DNA from: Micavibrio_B sp964399985
GTDB taxonomy: Bacteria; Pseudomonadota; Alphaproteobacteria; Micavibrionales; Micavibrionaceae
Direction of reading: 5' to 3'
Length of the DNA: 64,000 bases
Assembly (NCBI GenBank): GCA_964399985.1
Contig: CAYNRY010000001.1
Span: 806,001-870,000, forward strand
The translations under genes were made by a program, and so were the position numbers. The notes beneath the pieces were generated by a model, which searched no databases, was not told where the DNA came from, and worked only from the letters and a program-made list of their open reading frames with translations. Shown one piece after another: positions 25,842 to 35,481 of the stretch (positions are counted from its first letter, which is position 1; the number at the start of each line of letters is the position of its first letter).

Positions 25842-26866
25842 GTTATAAAAAAACCTTTCTGACGAGCATCTTTAGCTTGTTTTTGTTTTTGCCTGTTGCA
25901 GCCCACGCCGCGACATTTCAAGACTGGCTGGTAAATTTCAAAAGCGAAGCAAAATCGCGCGGCATTTCCGACGCTACCCTAAATAGCGCTTTTACAGGTG
26001 TGCAGCCCATCCAGCGTGTTATCGAACTTGACCGCAAGCAACCCGAAAAAAAGATCGGGTTCGATCAATACCAAAGAAATGTTCTTACGCCAGCGCGCGT
26101 TGCTGAAGGCCGCCGTTTGATGCAAGAAAACTGGACGGTCTTGCGCAAAATCGAAGAGCAATACGGCGTGCAGGCGCAATATGTCGTCGCGCTCTGGGGC
26201 ATGGAAACCAGCTATGGTAAAAATACCGGCGGCTTTGATATCATTGCATCTCTTGCAACCTTGGCTTGGGAAGGCCGCAGGGGCGAGTATTTCAAAGACG
26301 AGTTGATCAAAGCGCTGAAAATCTTGCAGGATGGCCATGTGAAGCGCAGCGAATTTAAAGGCTCATGGGCGGGAGCTATGGGACAAGTTCAGTTTATGCC
26401 ATCGAGCTGGCAACGCTTTGCTGTCGATTATAACGGCGACGGACATAAAGACATCTGGACGACGCGTGAAGACGCTTTTGCCTCGGCGGCCAATTATCTC
26501 TCCGGCAGTAACTGGGTTTACGGCCAGCGTTGGGGAAGGCAAATACAGCTTCCAGCTAATTTTAGCCAAGCTTTGATAGGCAAAAAAATAACGAAATCTT
26601 TGCCTGAATGGTCGCGGCTTGGAATTCGCAATGTGGATGGCAGCGCGTTGCCAAATGATACCAATGTCCGCGCTTTTGTCGTTGTGCCGCAAGGCGCGAA
26701 CGGAAAGGCTTATCTAGGATACGCCAATCTGGCCAATATCATGAAATGGAATAATTCCAGCTATTTCGCTTTGAGCGTCGGACAATTGGCCGATCAGATA
26801 GCATCCAATCGAGCAAAGGCGTCAACTTCATCTGCTAAGCCACAGGCTTATCATTTGAACGAATAG
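25838..26866 (+). CDS. Lytic murein transglycosylase, MltB family
   Basis: 342 residues from ATG at 25838; this start overlaps the previous stop by ATGA and gives a clear signal peptide (about 1-24, ending VAAHA). The SLT_2 domain has the catalytic glutamate Glu123 in WGMETSYGKN, then GSWAGAMGQVQFMPSSW and DGDGH-like YNGDGHKDIW. It cleaves the glycan strands of peptidoglycan in the periplasm, forming 1,6-anhydro ends. There is no lipobox, so unlike E. coli MltB it is probably soluble. It is followed after ten bases by RlpA, another septal glycan-cutting protein. Confidence 0.93.
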   Translation: MSYKKTFLTSIFSLFLFLPVAAHAATFQDWLVNFKSEAKSRGISDATLNSAFTGVQPIQRVIELDRKQPEKKIGFDQYQRNVLTPARVAEGRRLMQENWTVLRKIEEQYGVQAQYVVALWGMETSYGKNTGGFDIIASLATLAWEGRRGEYFKDELIKALKILQDGHVKRSEFKGSWAGAMGQVQFMPSSWQRFAVDYNGDGHKDIWTTREDAFASAANYLSGSNWVYGQRWGRQIQLPANFSQALIGKKITKSLPEWSRLGIRNVDGSALPNDTNVRAFVVVPQGANGKAYLGYANLANIMKWNNSSYFALSVGQLADQIASNRAKASTSSAKPQAYHLNE

Positions 26867-26876
26867 GAAAGAGATC

Positions 26877-27845
26877 ATGAATAGAATACTGGCTTTTGCC
26901 TTGATGATTTTATGCCTCTCTGGTTGCACAGAGATTGAATACGCGTCGCATCTGGCAAAGGGACCGAAAGGAACAGTTTCGGATCGTCACAATTATCTTG
27001 CCCAGCAAGGTAATTTTAAGGTTGGTAAGCCCTATACGGTTCTCGGCCAGTCTTACACGCCTCGAGAAACTTATGAGTATGTTGAAACGGGTATCGCCTC
27101 ATGGTACGGGCCGGGTTTTCACGGCAGCAAAACGGCTAGTGGTGAAAGATATGACCAGCGGGAAATGACAGCTGCTCACAGGACATTGCAAATGCCATCT
27201 CTCGTTCGCGTGACGAACTTAGGGAACGGGAAATCGGTGATTGTTCGCGTAAATGATCGCGGACCATTTTCCAAAGGCCGCGTTATGGACGTATCGGAAC
27301 TTGCCGCTAAAAATCTTGGGATGATAGGTCCAGGCACGGCCAAGGTTAAAATTGAATTATTACCGGCAGAAAGCAAGGCGATCGCCGCTGCTGCACGCAA
27401 CGGGGTAAAAACTAATGGTGTCGAGGTCGTTATGAACCAGACAGGAAGATTGCCGGATAGCTACAAGCAATATATGCAGGGTTCTTATCAGGTGGCGTCA
27501 AACGCGCCTGTTGTTCCGCCGGTTTATGCGGCTACTGCCGACGGGCCTGTACCCGGCCATTTAAACCAAGGTAATTTTTATCCCGATCCGGTCGTAACGC
27601 AGCAACCTGTAACCTCAAATAATATCTATATTCAGGCCGGTGCTTTTGGCAGCGCGGATAACGCCAACCGTCTTGCCATGCGTCTAAGTTCTTACGCCAA
27701 TGCGAAAGTTGAGCCTGTTAATTACAGCGGACGTACTTTATATAAAGTAAAGCTTGGCCCGCTAGGCAGCGTCCAGAATGCAGATAGTGTTCTAAACCGC
27801 GTTTTGGCAGGCGGTCAATCTGATGCCATCATTGTTGTTCAATAA
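26877..27845 (+). CDS. rlpA: Septal ring lytic transglycosylase RlpA, lipoprotein with SPOR domain
   Basis: 322 residues. The N terminus has a lipobox with Cys17 (CLSGCTE), so it is an outer-membrane lipoprotein. A double-psi beta-barrel domain (about 75-165) contains GIASWYGPGFHG, TASGERYD and VRVNDRGPF. The C-terminal SPOR domain (about 245-322) binds denuded septal glycan. RlpA cuts naked glycan strands at division. It lies between mltB and the D-alanyl-D-alanine carboxypeptidase gene, as in many Alphaproteobacteria. Confidence 0.94.
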   Translation: MNRILAFALMILCLSGCTEIEYASHLAKGPKGTVSDRHNYLAQQGNFKVGKPYTVLGQSYTPRETYEYVETGIASWYGPGFHGSKTASGERYDQREMTAAHRTLQMPSLVRVTNLGNGKSVIVRVNDRGPFSKGRVMDVSELAAKNLGMIGPGTAKVKIELLPAESKAIAAAARNGVKTNGVEVVMNQTGRLPDSYKQYMQGSYQVASNAPVVPPVYAATADGPVPGHLNQGNFYPDPVVTQQPVTSNNIYIQAGAFGSADNANRLAMRLSSYANAKVEPVNYSGRTLYKVKLGPLGSVQNADSVLNRVLAGGQSDAIIVVQ

Positions 27846-27861
27846 ATCTCGGAAATAATTC

Positions 27862-29004
27862 ATGAAAATAAAGCTTCTTTCTTTCCTATCGGTTCTTCTC
27901 TTGGCTTCATCCCCGGCCCTCGCGCTAGAGCCGCCAACGACATTGGCAACGCAGGCCTTTGCCATGGACTATGAAACGGGCGCGGTGTTGTATGATAAAG
28001 ACGCCGATGTAAGAATGGCAACATCATCGATGTCGAAAGTTTTGACATCCATGGTTGCTTTCGATGCTGTCAAGAGCGGTACGATTTCAATGGAGCAAGA
28101 ATTGCCGGTGAGTGAAAAAGCTTGGCGCATGCAAGGTTCCAAAACCTATGTCGATATAAATAAGCCTATCTCAGTTTCAGATTTACTTCATGGGGTCATT
28201 ATCCAATCCGGTAACGATGCCTGTATCGTTCTGGCCGAAGGCATTGCCGGAACCGAAGAGTCATTCGCAGAAATGCTGAATAGAAAAGCGGCTGAGCTTG
28301 GCATGAAAAACAGCCATTTCGTCAATGCGAGCGGCTGGCCGGACCCTGAGCATTATTCGACCCCGCGCGATTTGGCGATCATGGCGCGTGCTTTGATCCA
28401 TGACTATCCGGAAGAATACCCGATCTATTCGATGAAAGATTTTACCTACAATAATATCAAGCAAGGCAATCGCAACCCGCTGCTTTATTCTTACCCGGGA
28501 ACGGACGGTGTTAAAACCGGCCATGCTGAAGAAGCAGGCTATGGCGTCATCGGTTCTGCCGTTATGAATGGCCGTCGTGTCATTCTTGTTATCAACGGTA
28601 CAAAAAGCATGCAGGAACGCGCCGATGAAAGCCGTAAGCTGATGGACTGGACGTTGCGCAATTTCAAAAACGTCGAGATTGCTAAAAAAGGCAAAATCTA
28701 TGCAGAAGCCGATGTCGTTCTTGGTTTGCAAACCAAAGTGCCGTTGACCGTCGCCGAGAATGTCAAAATGACATTGCCGCAAATGGCAGGGTCCGAAGTA
28801 AAAGTTCAGGCATCTTATTCAACGCCGTTGAAAGCACCAGTGAAGCCAGGCGAAAAAGTTGGCAAGCTGGTAATTACAATTCCAAATCTCCCGACGCAGG
28901 AAATTCCGCTCATCACGGCGGCACCTGTCGAAGAAAAAGGGATGTTCGCGCGTACGCTCGAAAAATTCCTGATCCGTATCGTTGGAACGCCTAAATATTC
29001 ATGA
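27862..29004 (+). CDS. dacA: D-alanyl-D-alanine carboxypeptidase, PBP5/6 family
   Basis: 380 residues with a signal peptide (1 to about 21, ending ALA). The three active-site motifs are present: SMSK (Ser56 to Lys59), SGN in IIQSGNDAC and KTG in DGVKTGHAEEAG. A beta-rich C-terminal domain follows, and the last 20 residues (FARTLEKFLIRIVG) could form the amphipathic membrane anchor of this family. It trims terminal D-alanine from pentapeptides in the periplasm. Its stop overlaps the tmk start by four bases. Confidence 0.94.
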   Translation: MKIKLLSFLSVLLLASSPALALEPPTTLATQAFAMDYETGAVLYDKDADVRMATSSMSKVLTSMVAFDAVKSGTISMEQELPVSEKAWRMQGSKTYVDINKPISVSDLLHGVIIQSGNDACIVLAEGIAGTEESFAEMLNRKAAELGMKNSHFVNASGWPDPEHYSTPRDLAIMARALIHDYPEEYPIYSMKDFTYNNIKQGNRNPLLYSYPGTDGVKTGHAEEAGYGVIGSAVMNGRRVILVINGTKSMQERADESRKLMDWTLRNFKNVEIAKKGKIYAEADVVLGLQTKVPLTVAENVKMTLPQMAGSEVKVQASYSTPLKAPVKPGEKVGKLVITIPNLPTQEIPLITAAPVEEKGMFARTLEKFLIRIVGTPKYS

Positions 29005-29645
29005 CAAAAGGGCTCTTTATAACGCTGGAAGGCGGAGAGGGGGCCGGTAAAACGACACAGGCAAGAAAGCTGCTTGAGTATCTCGAAGCTAAAGGTTTCG
29101 AGGTTGTTTTAACCCGCGAACCGGGCGGCACGCCGGAAGCGGAGAAAATCCGCGATCTTCTCGTTCAGCGGGATGGTGGTAACTGGAATCCGATGGCAGA
29201 AGTGGCTTTGTTCTTCGCTGCGCGTCAGATGCATATCGAGAATCTAATTAAGCCAAGCCTGCATCATGGCAAGATCGTCATCTGCGACCGTTTTACGGAC
29301 TCCACCCGAGCCTATCAAGGCTATGGTCATGGCTTTGACCTTGAAACCATTGAGGCGCTTGATGATTTGATCGTTAATAAATTCGAACCCGATGTGACAT
29401 TCATCTTTGATCTTCCGGTGAAGGATGGCTTGGCGCGGTCGATGTCGCAAAAAGAGAAGGCATCGGGCGCTGAATCCACGGAAGATAAATTTGAGAAACT
29501 AGATTTCTCTTTTCATGAACGTATGCGGCAAGGTTTCCTGAAAATTGCCGAAGCCAATCCTAAGCGTTGCCATGTTATAGACGCGGCACAATCGCCTGAG
29601 CAGATTTTCGAACATATAAGAGAGGTTATCGACAATGCTGTTTGA
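29001..29645 (+). CDS. tmk: Thymidylate kinase
   Basis: 214 residues, the normal size. The P-loop EGGEGAGKTTQ is at the N terminus; the DR(Y/F) motif is CDRFTDSTRAYQG, and TREPGGT is the substrate loop. It phosphorylates dTMP to dTDP for DNA synthesis. It overlaps dacA by four bases and holB by 11 bases; tmk followed by holB is a common bacterial order. Confidence 0.96.
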   Translation: MTKGLFITLEGGEGAGKTTQARKLLEYLEAKGFEVVLTREPGGTPEAEKIRDLLVQRDGGNWNPMAEVALFFAARQMHIENLIKPSLHHGKIVICDRFTDSTRAYQGYGHGFDLETIEALDDLIVNKFEPDVTFIFDLPVKDGLARSMSQKEKASGAESTEDKFEKLDFSFHERMRQGFLKIAEANPKRCHVIDAAQSPEQIFEHIREVIDNAV

Positions 29646-30792
29646 TGACTTTGAAGAAGAACTTGAAGACGATGATTTTGTGCCGGAGACATCTGCGGAA
29701 TTATTCGAGAACCCTGAGCCGCGCGCGCAGCATTTACTGATCGGACATGCTGATATCGAGCAAAAACTTCTTGATCTTTTCCAAGGCGGACGTCACCCGC
29801 ATGCGATTATTTTTGCCGGACCGCAAGGCATAGGCAAAGCAACTATGGCATTTCGTCTTGCGCGTTATCTTTTAAAATCGGCAGAAGACGAATATAATAA
29901 CGCCTTAGCAGGGCCGAGTATGTTCGGCGATGAGCCGGTAATAGCCAAAGATTTAAATGTCGATAGCAAGGATCAGGTTTTCAGCAAGGTCGCTTCTGCT
30001 GGTCATCCGGATCTTTTAACTATCGAACGTCTTTATGACGAAAAGAAAGACCGCCGAAAAACGGAAGTCAGTGTCGATGAAATTCGGCGCATCGCGCCGT
30101 TCATGCGAAAAACGCCTGCGATCGATGGCGGCTGGCGTATCGTGATTGTCGATGATGCCGATACGATGAACCGCAATAGCCAGAACTCGATTTTAAAAAT
30201 TCTGGAAGAGCCGCCGGAAAAATCGCTTCTTATTCTAGTGACGCATAGGCCCGGCGCGTTGTTGCCGACTATTTTCTCGCGTTCATCACTGATCAATTTT
30301 TATCCGCTTGATAATCAATTGCTGATCGATTTCCTGTCTCGGGTGAACCCGCGGCTCGACAAAGAGGGGAAGGAATTAGTTATCGGCATGGCAGAAGGTA
30401 GTCTGGGTCGTGCTGTTGAATATGCTGATGACAAGAACATGGATGTCATTAAGCAGACATCCGAGCTTTTAGGAGTCTGGCCGAAATTAGACTGGGTTAA
30501 GATTCAATATTTTTCTGAAACCATGGGCAAGGGCGCAACGCCGGAAGCGCAAAGGGCCTTTCAGGATTATTTGCTCTGGGTTTGCTCCACTCTTTTAAAG
30601 GCCAAGGCGGCGGGATTGCCTATTCCGCCTATTTTAAAAACCTTTTCGGCGATAGGGCAACAGGTTTCCCTTGCCGGATGGTTGCAAATTTGCGACACAC
30701 TTAAGGAGCATTTCACCCGCATCCACACTGGAAATCTCGATAAAAGATTTGCCGTGATGGGCGCCTTTACGATCTTTGAGAACAATGTCTAA
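29635..30792 (+). CDS. holB: DNA polymerase III delta' subunit
   Basis: 385 residues. An acidic N-terminal extension (FDDFEEELEDDDF) precedes the AAA+ domain with the P-loop-like GPQGIGKAT and the sensor stretch IVDDADTMNRNSQNSILKILEEPP. The zinc-binding cysteines of E. coli HolB are not visible and the SRC motif is replaced by SRSS, as expected for a clamp-loader subunit that does not hydrolyse ATP. It sits between tmk and metG and overlaps both genes. Confidence 0.93.
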   Translation: MLFDDFEEELEDDDFVPETSAELFENPEPRAQHLLIGHADIEQKLLDLFQGGRHPHAIIFAGPQGIGKATMAFRLARYLLKSAEDEYNNALAGPSMFGDEPVIAKDLNVDSKDQVFSKVASAGHPDLLTIERLYDEKKDRRKTEVSVDEIRRIAPFMRKTPAIDGGWRIVIVDDADTMNRNSQNSILKILEEPPEKSLLILVTHRPGALLPTIFSRSSLINFYPLDNQLLIDFLSRVNPRLDKEGKELVIGMAEGSLGRAVEYADDKNMDVIKQTSELLGVWPKLDWVKIQYFSETMGKGATPEAQRAFQDYLLWVCSTLLKAKAAGLPIPPILKTFSAIGQQVSLAGWLQICDTLKEHFTRIHTGNLDKRFAVMGAFTIFENNV

Positions 30793-32335
30793 AAGTTTTT
30801 ACATCACGACGCCTATCTACTATGTGAACGATAAGCCGCATCTGGGCCATACCTATACGACGATCGCCTGCGATATCCTTGCGCGTTTCAAACGCCTCGA
30901 TGGATATAAGGTCAAATTCCTGACCGGAACTGACGAGCACGGTTTGAAAGTCGCGCAAGCCGCAGAGAAGGCGGATATCGATCCGCAAAGCTTTACGGAT
31001 AAAGTCTCGCAGAATTTCCGCGATCTCGTCGGATTGATGAATTATTCCAATGACGATTTTATCCGCACGACCGAAGAGCGCCATAAAAAAGCCTGTCAGG
31101 CGCTTTGGAATAAGCTCGTCGAGAAGGGCGAGATTTATCTCGATAAATACGCTGGATGGTACGCCGTTCGTGACGAAGCCTATTATGGCGAAGACGAATT
31201 GACCGAAGGCCCGAACGGTAAAAAGATCGCGCCATCAGGAGCAGAGGTTGAGTGGATGGAAGAAGAGAGCTATTTCTTCCGTCTTTCAGCTTGGGAAGAT
31301 AAACTTCTCAAATTCTATGAAGAAAATCCGACTTTCGTAATGCCGGAAGCGCGTTTCAACGAAGTCAAAAGCTTTGTCAAAGGCGGCCTTAAAGATTTAT
31401 CCGTTAGCCGTACGACTTTCAACTGGGGCGTTCCTGTTCCGGGCAATGAGAAGCATGTCATGTATGTGTGGATCGATGCGCTGACCAATTATTTAACCGC
31501 TGCCGGTTATCCGGATATAAATAGTGAAGACTTCAAAACTTTCTGGCCCAATGTAACGCATATGGTTGGCAAAGATATTCTTCGCTTTCATGCGGTATAC
31601 TGGCCAGCGTTCTTGATGGCAGCGGATTTGTTGCCACCGCAGCGTGTCTTTGCTCATGGCTGGTGGACCATCGAAGGCCAGAAAATGTCGAAATCTGTCG
31701 GCAATGTCATCGCACCAGTAGATCTTGTCGATCAATACGGCGTCGATCAATCGCGTTATTTCCTGATGCGCGAAGTACCGTTTGGTTCGGATGGTGACTT
31801 CTCTCATTCTCAAGCTTTAAACCGTATCAATAATGATCTGGCCAACGGCCTTGGTAATTTATCGCAGCGGACATTGTCGTTTATTTACAAAAACTGCGAA
31901 GCGAAAATACCTGAACCTTCCGACCTTACAGCGGAAGATAAAAAACTTCTGGAGTTAGCCCAAATAACGACTATCAAAACCGTGCGCAGCGAACTGGATA
32001 TCCAGCGTTTCCACAAATCACTGGAAGCGATTTGGCAGGTCGTCAATGAAGCCAACGCGTATATCGATACCCAAGCGCCGTGGGGATTGCGCAAAACAGA
32101 TCCGGTTCGCATGGGCACGGTTTTATATGTCCTGTGCGAAACCATCCGCTGCCTGGGCTTGTTGATCCAACCTTATATGCCGGACTCGGCTTCAAGATTT
32201 TTAGACCAGCTCGAAATTCCGCAAGGCGAGCGGAGCTTTGAATTCCTGTCACCGGACCACGCACTGAAAGCTGGAACTGTAATTCCGCAGCCACAAGGCA
32301 TTTTTCCGCGTATTGAAGTTAGTGAGACAAAATGA
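30785..32335 (+). CDS. metG: Methionyl-tRNA synthetase
   Basis: 516 residues from ATG at 30785, eight bases inside the end of holB. The class I signatures are HLGH (19-22) in the HIGH position and KMSKS near residue 300. The length and the lack of a C-terminal tRNA-binding domain fit the short MetG form common in Alphaproteobacteria. The anticodon-binding helical domain fills the last third. It charges tRNA-Met. The stop overlaps the start of the EamA gene by ATGA. Confidence 0.96.
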   Translation: MSKSFYITTPIYYVNDKPHLGHTYTTIACDILARFKRLDGYKVKFLTGTDEHGLKVAQAAEKADIDPQSFTDKVSQNFRDLVGLMNYSNDDFIRTTEERHKKACQALWNKLVEKGEIYLDKYAGWYAVRDEAYYGEDELTEGPNGKKIAPSGAEVEWMEEESYFFRLSAWEDKLLKFYEENPTFVMPEARFNEVKSFVKGGLKDLSVSRTTFNWGVPVPGNEKHVMYVWIDALTNYLTAAGYPDINSEDFKTFWPNVTHMVGKDILRFHAVYWPAFLMAADLLPPQRVFAHGWWTIEGQKMSKSVGNVIAPVDLVDQYGVDQSRYFLMREVPFGSDGDFSHSQALNRINNDLANGLGNLSQRTLSFIYKNCEAKIPEPSDLTAEDKKLLELAQITTIKTVRSELDIQRFHKSLEAIWQVVNEANAYIDTQAPWGLRKTDPVRMGTVLYVLCETIRCLGLLIQPYMPDSASRFLDQLEIPQGERSFEFLSPDHALKAGTVIPQPQGIFPRIEVSETK

Positions 32336-32784
32336 ACTTAGCGGCAAATCTTTGGTTTTTTCTAGCCTTAGGATCGGCCATTTCTTGGGGCCTTGGTTAT
32401 ACCTACGTCGATAGGGCGTTGAAGGGAGGACTGAACCCGTTCTTGCTTTTGACATTCATGGTTATTCCACAGGCGATTGCCTATTTTATCTTCTTTATGG
32501 TTGGACGCGGTGATTTGAAAGCGCAACTTCGCCTTGTTCAGGAGCCTGCTATGGCAGGCGCTCTTGCCATTGCTGTAGCGGCCTTTATTGCAGGCAATGC
32601 TCTGATTTTCAGCAGTATCCAGATGAAGAACGCATCACTAGCCAATATCATAGAAATTTCCTACCCGATATTTGTCGTGCTGTTTTCATGGCTTATTTTT
32701 AAAGAGAGCGGTGTCAATTTGTATACTCTATTGGGCGGGCTGCTGATTTTCTCCGGTGTCACGCTTATCCTTCTTAAGAGCTGA
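32332..32784 (+). CDS. Half-size EamA/DMT family membrane protein
   Basis: 150 residues with five hydrophobic segments (about 5-22, 35-55, 72-95, 102-120, 128-150) and the EamA end MKNASLANIIEISYPIFVVLFSWLIFKE. Full-size members have ten helices; five-helix members work as dimers. Substrate unknown. It is translationally coupled to metG by an ATGA overlap and followed after four bases by tatD, so it is embedded in a housekeeping operon. Confidence 0.85.
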   Translation: MNLAANLWFFLALGSAISWGLGYTYVDRALKGGLNPFLLLTFMVIPQAIAYFIFFMVGRGDLKAQLRLVQEPAMAGALAIAVAAFIAGNALIFSSIQMKNASLANIIEISYPIFVVLFSWLIFKESGVNLYTLLGGLLIFSGVTLILLKS

Positions 32785-32788
32785 CGTT

Positions 32789-33598
32789 ATGTGGGTCGAT
32801 TCACATTGTCACATCACGCATGACAAGATCGCCGAGCTGGGCACGCCGGATCAGCTCATCGCTAATGCGGCTGAAGCTGGTGTTGAAGCCATGCTGGTTA
32901 TTAATTGTCGTATCGTTGAGGAACTACCGACTATTTTAGCAGCCGTCGAGCCGCATAAAAATGTCTGGTGCACGATAGGCACTCACCCTCATGATGCCAG
33001 CGTCGAAGCAGAAAAAGCTCTGTCAGTTGCCGATATTGTCGCCAAGATAAATGCCAATGACAAAATTGTCGGCGTCGGTGAAAGCGGCCTTGATTACTAT
33101 TATGATTTTGCCGACCGCGACGATCAACATGCATCTTTTCGCAAACATATTCAGGTTTGCTTAGAAACCGACCTTCCCCTGGTTGTTCATGCCCGTGACG
33201 CCGATGACGACATCATCCGCCTGATACGGGAGGAAGCGGGCGGGAAGGGCCAAGCTGGAAAACTTCGCGGGATTATGCACTGCTTTTCTTCCAGTCCCAA
33301 AATGGGAATAGAGGCTTTGGAACTTGGTTTTCATTTGTCTTTCTCTGGCATGATTACTTTCAAGAAATCAGAAGAGCTTCGCGCCATTGCCAAAGAAGTA
33401 CCGTTGGATCGTTTATTGGTTGAAACCGATGCGCCATATCTGGCACCGGAACCTTACCGTGGAAAAATGAACCAGCCTGCCTATGTTATTCATACAGGTG
33501 CGCGTCTGGCCGAAATCCATGGCATTGCGGCAGAGGAAATGGCGCGTATTACCAAAGAAAATTTTTATCGATTGTTTGACCGATGCAAGCCGAGTTAA
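32789..33598 (+). CDS. tatD: TatD family metal-dependent deoxyribonuclease
   Basis: 269 residues from ATG at 32789 (start MWVDSHCHI, with AAGAG ahead of it); an upstream TTG would overlap the EamA gene. The metal-binding HxH is in DSHCHI; other family motifs are GVGESGLDYYYDFADRDDQHASFRKH, VVHARDADDD, MHCFSS and ETDAPYLAPEPYRGKMNQPAYV. TatD enzymes are 3'-5' DNases or D-aminoacyl hydrolases. The gene lies directly after metG-EamA and overlaps the MBL gene by 16 bases, a common alphaproteobacterial order. Confidence 0.94.
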   Translation: MWVDSHCHITHDKIAELGTPDQLIANAAEAGVEAMLVINCRIVEELPTILAAVEPHKNVWCTIGTHPHDASVEAEKALSVADIVAKINANDKIVGVGESGLDYYYDFADRDDQHASFRKHIQVCLETDLPLVVHARDADDDIIRLIREEAGGKGQAGKLRGIMHCFSSSPKMGIEALELGFHLSFSGMITFKKSEELRAIAKEVPLDRLLVETDAPYLAPEPYRGKMNQPAYVIHTGARLAEIHGIAAEEMARITKENFYRLFDRCKPS

Positions 33599-34371
33599 TC
33601 ATTTTAGGATGCGGTGATTCCGCCGGTACGCCGAGGATTGGCAATAACTGGGGCAAGTGCGATCCGTTAGAGCCCAGAAATATGCGCACGCGCCCGTCTA
33701 TCTGCCTGCGCAGCGAAACCACGACACTGGTTATCGATACCGGCCCGGATTTCAGAAACCAGATCAACCGCGAGAATATAGAGTCCGTTTCGGCGATATT
33801 GTATACCCATGCCCATGGCGACCATGTCAACGGTATGGATGATTTACGGCCGTGGTTCGACCGCACAAAAATCCAGATTCCGATTTACCTGATGCAGGAA
33901 ACGCTGGATGACTTGATGTTCCGTTTCAATTACATTTTCAAGCAGAAATCGCCCCTTTATCCGCCGATTGTTGAGACGCATGTCTGGAATGAAAACCAGT
34001 ACGGTCTGTCTCAACAAATCGGCGATATTTCATTTATGCCGTTTTTGCAGGATCACGGTTTTCAAAAAACGCTGGGTTTTCGCTTCGGCGATACAGCTTA
34101 TTCAACCGATGTCATCCGACTCGATAAGGCGGCAATCGATACGCTTAAAGGTATCAAGACATGGATTGTCGATGGCGCCAACCTCAACTGGGAAACTCCG
34201 GTTGTTCATATGAATTTGCAAAACATTTTGAATATCAATGAAATGATCGGCGCAGATAAAATTTACCTGACGCATCTCAAGAATGATCTTGATTATAAAA
34301 CTATGATTGATTCATTGCCGCCACATATAGAGCCCGCTTATGACGGGCTGAAATTGAAAGTCGAATACTGA
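33583..34371 (+). CDS. MBL-fold metallohydrolase, PhnP-like
   Basis: 262 residues. The metal-binding motif is THAHGDH, with further ligands expected in QDHGF and later aspartates; the N terminus ILGCGDSAGTPRIG is typical of the PhnP-like phosphodiesterase branch. Such enzymes cleave cyclic or linear phosphodiesters, but here no phosphonate genes are near, so the substrate is unknown. The start lies 16 bases inside tatD, and queA begins one base after the stop. Confidence 0.9.
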   Translation: MQAELIILGCGDSAGTPRIGNNWGKCDPLEPRNMRTRPSICLRSETTTLVIDTGPDFRNQINRENIESVSAILYTHAHGDHVNGMDDLRPWFDRTKIQIPIYLMQETLDDLMFRFNYIFKQKSPLYPPIVETHVWNENQYGLSQQIGDISFMPFLQDHGFQKTLGFRFGDTAYSTDVIRLDKAAIDTLKGIKTWIVDGANLNWETPVVHMNLQNILNINEMIGADKIYLTHLKNDLDYKTMIDSLPPHIEPAYDGLKLKVEY

Positions 34372-34372
34372 T

Positions 34373-35413
34373 ATGAGAGTTGACCTGTTCGATTTTGATC
34401 TGCCCGAAGACCGCATAGCGCTGCGGCCTGTTGAGCCGAAAGATTCTAGCCGCATGATGGTGATCGATAAAAATGGAATTCACGATCACAAAACATTGGA
34501 GTTACCAGATTTTCTGAATGCCAATGACATCATTGTCTTTAACGATACCAAGGTCATTCCGGCGCAGCTTTACGGTACATGCAAGGATTTCGAGGTTGAA
34601 TGCAACTTGCACAAACGCCTTGGGCCTGTTGAATGGATCGCTTTTGCCAAAAAAGTAAAACGTCTCAAACGCAATGACAAAATCGTTTTCGGCGCGTCTT
34701 TGAGCGCCATCGTCACGGACGTATCGAGCGACGATCAGATTGGTCAAATTACGCTCCGCTTCGAAGTTGCGCCGGGCCTTCTAGAGGCTAGACTGGTAGA
34801 GGTCGGTCAAATGCCGTTACCGCCTTATATTGCCAGCAAGCGTGATATCGATGAGAAAGACTTAAGCGATTACCAGACGATATTTGCTAAACGGGAAGGG
34901 GCCGTAGCTGCTCCGACGGCCTCCCTTCACTTTACCGAGCGCCTGCTTGAAGCTCTCGATGCTAAAGGCGTGCATCAGGTAAAGCTGACGCTACATGTAG
35001 GCGCCGGCACGTTTTTACCTGTGAAGGTTGACGATACCAGCCAACATAAAATGCATGCCGAATGGGGAGAAATCTCCTATGGTGCGGCCAGAATGATTAA
35101 CGAGGCAAAATCATCCGGCGGTCGCGTGATCGCCGTCGGCACGACCGCGTTAAGACTTTTGGAATCCGCCACGGGTCCTGACGGCATTGTCCGTCCATGG
35201 TCTGGAGATACAGATATCTTCATCACGCCTGGCTATAAATTTAATATTGTTGATATCCTGATGACCAATTTTCATCTGCCTAAATCGACTCTGTTTATGC
35301 TGGTGTCAGCATTCGCTGGTCTTGATAGAATGCAGGAAGCTTACGAGCACGCCATAGATAGTGGATATCGGTTTTACTCGTATGGAGATAGCAGTCTGAT
35401 CTTTAAACGGTAA
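34373..35413 (+). CDS. queA: S-adenosylmethionine:tRNA ribosyltransferase-isomerase
   Basis: 346 residues, normal for QueA, which transfers and isomerises the ribosyl part of SAM onto 7-aminomethyl-7-deazaguanine in tRNA to make epoxyqueuosine. Recognisable segments are VDLFDFDLPEDRIALRP, RPW/SRMMV near the start, FNDTKVIPAQLYG, PLPPYI, GAVAAPTASLHFTERLL and TNFHLPKSTLFMLVSAFAG. It closes the plus-strand run; the 68 bases to the next gene are AT-rich with no terminator hairpin that I can see. Confidence 0.96.
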   Translation: MRVDLFDFDLPEDRIALRPVEPKDSSRMMVIDKNGIHDHKTLELPDFLNANDIIVFNDTKVIPAQLYGTCKDFEVECNLHKRLGPVEWIAFAKKVKRLKRNDKIVFGASLSAIVTDVSSDDQIGQITLRFEVAPGLLEARLVEVGQMPLPPYIASKRDIDEKDLSDYQTIFAKREGAVAAPTASLHFTERLLEALDAKGVHQVKLTLHVGAGTFLPVKVDDTSQHKMHAEWGEISYGAARMINEAKSSGGRVIAVGTTALRLLESATGPDGIVRPWSGDTDIFITPGYKFNIVDILMTNFHLPKSTLFMLVSAFAGLDRMQEAYEHAIDSGYRFYSYGDSSLIFKR

Positions 35414-35481
35414 CAAATCGATACAATTCTAAATATATCTATTATTTCCCATAATATACATTATCACATCATAGGTAGTGC